Assembly: GCA_945835425.1 (NCBI GenBank)
Contig: CAMAJC010000034.1
Coordinates: 1 to 10,339 of the forward strand
Reading direction: 5' to 3'
Length of the DNA stretch: 10,339 nt
DNA from: an uncultured Clostridia bacterium
Lineage (GTDB): Bacteria; Bacillota; Clostridia; Oscillospirales; Ruminococcaceae
A model generated the notes under the pieces. That model had not been told where the DNA came from. It worked only from the letters and a program-made list of their open reading frames with translations, and did no database searches. Positions 7,093 through 10,339 of this stretch are shown here, piece by piece. Numbering within the stretch: the stretch's first letter is position 1; each line of letters begins with the position of its first letter. Made by a program: the position numbers and the translations under genes.

Positions 7093-7118
7093 GTAGGGCG
7101 GGATGCCCTCATCCCGCC
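7093..7118. repeat. REP-like palindrome, unit 1, inverted arm
   Basis: After GTAG, the hairpin GGCGGGATG-CCCT-CATCCCGCC forms a perfect 9-bp stem. Its reverse complement equals the forward arm at 6990-7015 except for one base in each half of the stem, where a T-A pair has become G-C, so pairing is kept. The pair resembles a bacterial interspersed mosaic element. Confidence 0.85.
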
Positions 7119-7238
7119 GCGATTCCTCACAAACCATCCGGCAGATGTACCCGGCATGGAATCTGCATACGGGACGGAAAATAAATATGCAAATACACGG
7201 GCAGATACGCCACAATCATTGGTTTGCGGTATAAACCC

Positions 7239-7264
7239 GGCTGGATGAGGGCATCCAGCCCTAC
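7239..7264. repeat. REP-like palindrome, unit 2, forward arm
   Basis: Identical copy of the 6990-7015 palindrome in the second tandem unit, 249 bases later. Confidence 0.85.
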
Positions 7265-7341
7265 TGTTATTCTGTTGGCGGCGGTGAAGAATATGATGAT
7301 CGGGATGTCCTTCGTTTTTCGCTGTCCGCCTATGATAATCG

Positions 7342-7367
7342 GTAGGGCGGGATGCCCTCATCCCGCC
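7342..7367. repeat. REP-like palindrome, unit 2, inverted arm
   Basis: Identical copy of the 7093-7118 palindrome in the second tandem unit; it keeps the same compensatory G-C pair. Confidence 0.85.
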
Positions 7368-7504
7368 GCGATTCCTCACAAACCATCCGGCAGATGTACC
7401 CGGCATGGAATCTGCATACGGGACGGAAAATAAATATGCAAATACACGGGCAGATACGCCACAATCATTGGTTTGCGGTATAAACCCGGCTGGATGAGGG
7501 TCGT

Positions 7505-7521
7505 AATGTCCGCAGGACATT
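7505..7521. repeat. Palindrome at the breakpoint of the third tandem unit
   Basis: AATGTCC-GCA-GGACATT is a perfect 7-bp hairpin. It begins four bases after the third 249-bp unit is interrupted inside its own palindrome, and it is followed by GAGCCCTAC, so the closing end of the REP-like element is retained around a different hairpin. An inverted relative lies at 7713-7729. Confidence 0.75.
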
Positions 7522-7612
7522 GGAGCCCTACCGTATCAGGGAACCATGTACGCATAACGGAAACGGTTTCCGGAAACGCAGAACCCTACCGTTTCGCACC
7601 TTCTTCCCTAAC

Positions 7613-7752
7613 GTGTCATTCTGAACGTAGTGAAGAATCCACGCGCCATCAGGTTTTCGACCGTGTACCCTGTAGCAGGAATTGTACCGTGTCGGCAGCG
7701 CATGTGATTCTCGATGTCCTGCGGACATCTGCCTTTCGGCTCAGAATGACAC
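7613..7752. repeat. 140-bp palindromic element with 12-bp perfect inverted ends
   Basis: GTGTCATTCTGA (7613-7624) is the exact inverse of TCAGAATGACAC (7741-7752). Just inside the left end is AGTGAAGAATC, a word often seen in widespread bacterial intergenic repeats. Inside the right end is the perfect hairpin GATGTCC-TGC-GGACATC (7713-7729), the inverse of the core of the hairpin at 7505-7521. There is no open frame with a start signal and no transposase, so it is a non-autonomous or structural repeat. Confidence 0.75.
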
Positions 7753-7798
7753 CCGGGTGGTTGCGCGATAAAACAGGAATGTGCTTTCCCGGTAAGAA

Positions 7799-7823
7799 GC
7801 GTTCCCGTTTATGCAAAGAACGC
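7799..7823 (-). terminator. Probable terminator of the GNAT gene
   Basis: GCGTTC and GAACGC (7799-7804 and 7818-7823) form a 6-bp stem with a 13-base loop, and on the minus strand the stem is followed by TTCTT. It lies 3 bases past the stop codon of the acetyltransferase gene. The T-run is weak, so this is a moderate call. Confidence 0.4.
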
Positions 7824-7825
7824 CC

Positions 7826-8302
7826 TCACAATTTCAAAACCGCGACGATCTCATCGCCGTCCATCTCGCCGTTTTCGACAAAGCCGAAGGAGCGGTAAAG
7901 GCCAGCGGCAGCGGTGTTTTCCGGTTCATAGGACAGCCAGCAGTATTCCGCTTTCCCGCAGGGCCAGGTGCGGATATAAGAAAGCGCCGCTTCCATCGCC
8001 TTTTTGCCCAGGCCCCGTCCCTGGAAGCGCCCATCGATCATCAGCCGCCAGATGCAGTAGTTGCCCTCGCAGATCTTCGGTTCGTCCTCCTCGCCGATGC
8101 CGCCGTAGCCGAACATGATAAACCCGACCAGCTTCCCATCCTCGTACAGCCCGAAAGGCAGGGCAACGTTCCCGGCCGTAACCGTCACATAGGCCTCCAG
8201 AATACTTTCGGTGTTGGACGCGACAAAGTTTTGCTGGGATTCATTTACGGTCAGCTTCACAATCGAAAACAGGTTTTCCGATGTGACTTTTCTCAGTTCC
8301 AT
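7826..8302 (-). CDS. GNAT N-acetyltransferase, spermidine/diamine acetyltransferase-like
   Basis: A 158-residue GCN5-related acetyltransferase. It opens MELRKVTSENLFSIVKL; VNESQQNFVASNTESILEAY (about 18-37) and LPFGLYEDGKLVGFIMFGY are characteristic of the BltD/PaiA-type polyamine acetyltransferases. The acetyl-CoA binding motif A is RFQGRGLGKKAM (about 91-102), and the C-terminal YEPENTAAAGLYRSFGFVENGE (about 124-145) is the family's motif B region. It probably transfers acetyl from acetyl-CoA to a polyamine or similar amine in the cytoplasm; the substrate is inferred from similarity only. GGAGG lies 7 bases before ATG 8302; ATG 8308 would leave only one base, so it was rejected. A terminator-like hairpin lies immediately upstream of its ribosome binding site. 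Confidence 0.83.
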   Translation of the reverse strand: MELRKVTSENLFSIVKLTVNESQQNFVASNTESILEAYVTVTAGNVALPFGLYEDGKLVGFIMFGYGGIGEEDEPKICEGNYCIWRLMIDGRFQGRGLGKKAMEAALSYIRTWPCGKAEYCWLSYEPENTAAAGLYRSFGFVENGEMDGDEIVAVLKL

Positions 8303-8325
8303 ATCCATTCCTCCGATAAAAAACA

Positions 8326-8351
8326 AGGGCCGCCTGCTTTGCAAACGGCCT
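8326..8351. repeat. 26-bp direct repeat, copy 1, terminator-like hairpin
   Basis: An exact copy of 8544-8569. GGCCG and CGGCC at its ends close a hairpin with a small inner stem. Read on the minus strand it is followed by CTTGTTTTTT and then the GGAGG of the GNAT gene, so it looks like a terminator placed inside that gene's leader. Confidence 0.8.
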
Positions 8352-8377
8352 CAAAGTTATCTATTGATGATTTGTAG

Positions 8378-8497
8378 TTGTAGCGGCGACCTGCGGTCGC
8401 CACCAGCATCGGCTAAACGCCCGGTTTCTCATGCGTAACGATTAAACAATCTGTGAATTTGTACAGATTTGGTGGCGGTCGCAGACCGCCGCTACAA
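8378..8497. repeat. Inverted pair of REP-like palindromes (BIME-like)
   Basis: The 27-base arms at 8378-8404 and 8471-8497 are inverse copies with four mismatches. Each arm holds a perfect hairpin: GGCGACC-TGC-GGTCGCC (8385-8401) and GGCGGTC-GCA-GACCGCC (8474-8490). The four differences fall in paired positions, so both hairpins stay perfect. A smaller inverted pair, AATCTGT (8448-8454) and ACAGATT (8463-8469), lies between the arms. The arm start GTAGCGGCG resembles the GTAGGGCGG start of the palindromes at 7093 and 7342. There is no coding capacity. Confidence 0.85.
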
Positions 8498-8543
8498 GCA
8501 AATGATTGTTACGTTTGATTCTTATAGACTCTATCTACAAGCC

Positions 8544-8569
8544 AGGGCCGCCTGCTTTGCAAACGGCCT
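8544..8569. repeat. 26-bp direct repeat, copy 2, terminator-like hairpin
   Basis: Identical to 8326-8351, 218 bases apart. Here the hairpin is followed by TTTT on the plus strand and lies 22 bases beyond the stop codon of ireB (minus strand). It may once have been the terminator of ireB. Confidence 0.8.
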
Positions 8570-8591
8570 TTTCTGTCAACAAACCGACGGC

Positions 8592-8843
8592 TCAGTCTCC
8601 GTCTCTTAAGTAATACTTGACCATCGCCTGGAGCAGCTCGTCGCGGTCGATGCGGCGGATCAGGCTGCGGGCGTTGTGGTGGGTGGTGATGTAGGTGGGG
8701 TCTTCGGAAAGGATATAACCAACGATCTGGCTGACAGGATTATACCCCTTCTCTTTCAGTGCGCTGTAAACGGTGAGCAGCGTTTCCCGCATCTCCCGTT
8801 CCTTATCGTCATTCACCGAAAAGGTCATCGTCTTATCGTACAT
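8592..8843 (-). CDS. ireB: IreB family regulatory phosphoprotein (UPF0297)
   Basis: An 83-residue protein of the UPF0297/IreB family. The core KGYNPVSQIVGYILSEDPTYIT (about 32-53), HNARSLIRRIDRDELL (about 56-71) and the closing KYYL match the family, which is about 85 residues long. In Enterococcus faecalis, IreB is phosphorylated by the PASTA kinase IreK and dampens cephalosporin resistance. Here the N-terminus is MYDKTMTFSV: Thr5 aligns with Thr7 of the E. faecalis protein, but its Thr4 has no counterpart, and Thr7 here occupies a different column. GGAAGG lies upstream of ATG 8843 with a suitable gap. It stands alone, without the alaS, ruvX (yqgF) and DUF1292 neighbours usual in Firmicutes, and has its own promoter. 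Confidence 0.92.
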   Translation of the reverse strand: MYDKTMTFSVNDDKEREMRETLLTVYSALKEKGYNPVSQIVGYILSEDPTYITTHHNARSLIRRIDRDELLQAMVKYYLRDGD

Positions 8844-8895
8844 TTCTCTTCATCCTTCCTTCTCTTTACTCTGCCGATCTTTGGATAGCACTGGG

Positions 8896-8916
8896 CAGTA
8901 TAGCTATATTATACTG
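8896..8916. promoter_or_regulatory. Operator-like inverted repeat over the ireB -10 box
   Basis: CAGTATA (8896-8902) and TATACTG (8910-8916) are perfect inverse copies 7 bases apart, a 21-base palindrome that covers the -10 box and the probable start site. Its position suits a repressor site, although overlapping -10-like words would also produce some of this symmetry. Confidence 0.4.
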
Positions 8917-8936
8917 CATCCGAAAGGATTATACAA
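8908..8936 (-). promoter_or_regulatory. Sigma-A-like promoter of ireB
   Basis: On the minus strand, TTGTAT (8931-8936) is 17 bases from a perfect TATAAT (8908-8913). The start near 8900 gives a leader of about 57 nt. Confidence 0.75.
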
Positions 8937-8985
8937 GGGATTTTGCAGCGAAAAACGACCTTTTTTCCGATTTTTTTTCTGCGCA

Positions 8986-9621
8986 TCAGAGTGCCTTGCG
9001 GGAATAAATATGAACAGAAAGAAAAGCGGAGAGGATAAACGCCGCGGCGCCCAGCATCGGCAGGAAGGTATTGACCAGAATCATGTCCAGGGAGAATACC
9101 TGTTCGCGGGTGAAGACGGTCAGCAGCCCCGCGCTGCCGCAGAGCAGGCCGATCATCAGGTAGCTGAGGATACGCGCCTTTTCGATGCCGTATTTAAAGG
9201 AAAGCGGCAGGGCGAGACTGATCAGCAGCAGGGTCGAGACGACGATGGCGGGCACGCCGCTCAGCAGCCGGTCTTCCGGCGCGACCCTTCCCATCGCCAC
9301 GGCGGCGGTATCGGACAACAGAAGGATTGCCGTGCCGCCGAGGACGCCGGTCAGAGCCAGCAGGTATTTGCCCAGCACATAGTCCTTCCGGCTGTAAGCG
9401 GTCGTGAGGACGAACCGGTTCCAGCCGCTTCTCTCATCGTAGGCGATCGAGTTGTAGGCGATCATGCCGCCGAGGACGACCGACAGCACGCTCAAAAAAG
9501 ATATCTCGCTTCCGGCAACCGCGTAGCCGATGCCGTAGATCGGCAGCAAAATGAACAGCGTCTTATTCGTCCGCCAGAGGGCAAAGAGGTCGTTTTTCGT
9601 CAGGCTCCAGATTTTTTTCAT
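8986..9621 (-). CDS. ABC-2 type transporter permease
   Basis: A 211-residue integral membrane protein with the layout of the ABC2_membrane_5-like permeases: a short N-terminal MKKIWSLTKNDLFALWRTNK, then about six hydrophobic segments (roughly 22-37, 42-58, 87-107, 119-140, 150-168, 184-205). The segment YDERSGWNRFVLTTAYSRKDYVLGKYL (about 61-87) is characteristic of this permease type, where 'E..gwn.f..tlPvsRk..V..KYl' is usual. It is preceded at 13 bases by the ABC ATPase gene, and together they should form a half-transporter that works as a dimer, probably exporting a peptide, antibiotic or lipid. ATG 9621 with AAGGGTGG 5 bases upstream was chosen over a GTG at 9630. Substrate unknown. Confidence 0.82.
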   Translation of the reverse strand: MKKIWSLTKNDLFALWRTNKTLFILLPIYGIGYAVAGSEISFLSVLSVVLGGMIAYNSIAYDERSGWNRFVLTTAYSRKDYVLGKYLLALTGVLGGTAILLLSDTAAVAMGRVAPEDRLLSGVPAIVVSTLLLISLALPLSFKYGIEKARILSYLMIGLLCGSAGLLTVFTREQVFSLDMILVNTFLPMLGAAAFILSAFLSVHIYSRKAL

Positions 9622-9634
9622 ACAGACCACCCTT

Positions 9635-10339
9635 TCAGACTGCGTACCGCAGCAGATAAACCATGATGTCTTCCAGCGAGACCGGTTCCCCCATCCCGCC
9701 GCATTTCTCCCGCAGAGCCAGCGCTTCCTGGACGCTGCCGGTTTTGCGTATGCCCATGACCGCGTCCTTCGGCAGGGCGGCGATCTCCTCCGGCGTGCCC
9801 CTGACCAGAGAGAAGCGCTCCTTCAGCTCGTCCTTTTCGCCCAGCAGCAGGAGTTTTCCTTCATGCAGAAAGGCGATGTAGTCGCATATCTTTTCGAGGT
9901 CGGTCAGGATATGGGAGGAGACAAGGATCGAGTGGCCGGGGTCGCCCATAAAGTCGTAGAAGATGTCGAGGATTTCGTCCCGCATGACCGGGTCCAGGCC
10001 GCCGGTCGGCTCGTCGAGAATCAAGAGCTGCGGGTGATGGGCCAGCGCCGCCGCGATGGACAGCTTCATCTTCATGCCGCGGGAATAATCGGCAAACTTG
10101 GTCTTTTCCGGCAGCTTAAAGTCCGCGCAGTATTTTCTGTACAGTTCCCCGTCCCAATTCGGAAACGCCGGTGCGAGGAGCCTGCCGATCTCGTCCCGGC
10201 GCATGGCCGACGGGAATCCCGGGATGTCCAGCACGACGCCGATCTTCTGCCGCAGAAGAGCCGAGGCCGTATCGTCCGGCGCAGTCTCTCCCAGCAGGGT
10301 GTAGGAGCCGCCGTCCGGCCTTTTCAGCCCGAGAAGCAG
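9635..10339 (-). CDS. ABC transporter ATP-binding protein (partial, N-terminus outside window)
   Basis: The open frame reaches the right edge of the window, 35 codons beyond the first possible internal start (GTG 10234), so the gene is truncated here. The visible 5' part reads LLLGLKRPDGGSYTLLGE, which normally follows the Walker A loop; Walker A itself is not in the window. Present are the signature YSRGMKMKLSIA in place of LSGGQ, Walker B LLILDEPTGGLDP and the switch His in SSHI. The insertion FPNWDGELYRKYCADF and the YSRGM signature are typical of YtrB/BcrA-like exporters of Firmicutes. It couples ATP hydrolysis to the permease encoded 13 bases downstream. Such pairs are often preceded by a GntR-type regulator, which cannot be checked here. 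Confidence 0.88.
   Translation of the reverse strand: MLLGLKRPDGGSYTLLGETAPDDTASALLRQKIGVVLDIPGFPSAMRRDEIGRLLAPAFPNWDGELYRKYCADFKLPEKTKFADYSRGMKMKLSIAAALAHHPQLLILDEPTGGLDPVMRDEILDIFYDFMGDPGHSILVSSHILTDLEKICDYIAFLHEGKLLLLGEKDELKERFSLVRGTPEEIAALPKDAVMGIRKTGSVQEALALREKCGGMGEPVSLEDIMVYLLRYAV

Larger units (their letters stand above)
6908..7500. repeat. 249-bp tandem repeat, 2.4 copies
   Basis: Units begin at 6908, 7157 and 7406; the third is cut after 95 bases. Positions 6984-7251 and 7233-7500 are identical over 268 bases, as read by eye. The first 76 bases of unit 1 differ from units 2 and 3 at several sites, while units 2 and 3 are identical over the shared 95 bases. Each full unit contains two inverted REP-like palindromes about 77 bases apart. 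As 249 is divisible by three, frames stay open through the tract on both strands, but no ribosome binding site or protein family supports coding. Confidence 0.95.

Noticed and set aside
6876..7433. Plus-strand open frames inside the tandem repeat (6876-7184 and 7224-7433)
   Set aside because: The same repeat read on the other strand; starts lie in the terminator or repeat, no ribosome binding site, His/Pro/Arg-rich low-quality translation.
6984..7500. CRISPR array
   Set aside because: The repeat period is 249 bp, there are only 2.4 copies, and the sequence between palindromes is repeated rather than unique.
6801..7520. Long minus-strand open frame of 239 codons with a repeated 83-residue block across the tandem repeat
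   Set aside because: It stays open only because the 249-bp unit is divisible by three. It covers palindromes and a terminator, runs into the end of the DUF6320-like gene, and has no ribosome binding site or recognisable fold.
7473..7898. Plus-strand open frame across the 7613-7752 element and into the GNAT gene
   Set aside because: It covers inverted repeats and reads antisense into a clear acetyltransferase gene.
8940..8985. Terminator after the ABC permease gene
   Set aside because: A- and T-rich runs are present, but only weak A/T stems can be drawn and none has a GC-rich base.
8773..9666. 297-codon plus-strand open frame opposite ireB and the ABC permease
   Set aside because: Antisense to two well recognised genes; it has no family motif and crosses the ireB promoter.

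Overview
The window looks like a piece of chromosome from a GC-rich member of the Clostridia, most likely near the Oscillospiraceae/Ruminococcaceae. This rests on the gene families (DUF975 membrane protein, IreB, YhcC/YtqA-type radical SAM protein, zinc-ribbon DUF6320-like membrane protein), on strong AGGAGG-type ribosome binding sites with sigma-A-like promoters, and on abundant short palindromic intergenic repeats. The species cannot be named from the sequence. No phage, plasmid, transposase, CRISPR, rRNA or tRNA gene was seen.

Layout. Positions 1-132 hold the end of a foldable repeat and a bidirectional terminator. Two minus-strand single-gene units follow: a DUF975 membrane protein (133-852) and a membrane-anchored SGNH/GDSL hydrolase (1136-2260), each with a recognisable promoter. 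Divergent from these is a plus-strand TIGR01212-type radical SAM protein (2554-3519). A 311-base spacer (3520-3830) then carries an extended -10 promoter, an AT-rich core between imperfect inverted repeats, a perfect GC hairpin and a 14-bp tandem repeat. It leads into a tightly overlapping plus-strand operon: HSL-type esterase, HXXXDG acyltransferase, and zinc-ribbon membrane protein (3831-6850). The operon ends in a strong terminator at 6853-6899.

A 975-base non-coding tract (6851-7825) is almost entirely repeats: 2.4 tandem copies of a 249-bp unit, each full unit holding a pair of inverted REP-like palindromes, then a different palindromic element bounded by 12-bp perfect inverted repeats. 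Beyond it, minus-strand genes run to the right edge: a polyamine-acetyltransferase-like GNAT (7826-8302), an IreB-family protein (8592-8843), an ABC-2 permease (8986-9621) and its ABC ATPase (9635 to beyond 10339, N-terminus cut off). The GNAT and ireB genes are separated by another inverted pair of REP-like palindromes, itself bracketed by an exact 26-bp direct repeat.

Functionally, the most cohesive set is the esterase/acyltransferase/zinc-ribbon operon. It looks like an uncharacterised acyl-transfer and acyl-removal module, probably at the membrane. The permease and ATPase form a YtrB/BcrA-like exporter pair. IreB is a known substrate of the PASTA kinase IreK in Enterococcus faecalis, where it controls cell-envelope stress resistance. 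The remaining genes look like ordinary single-gene housekeeping or envelope functions.
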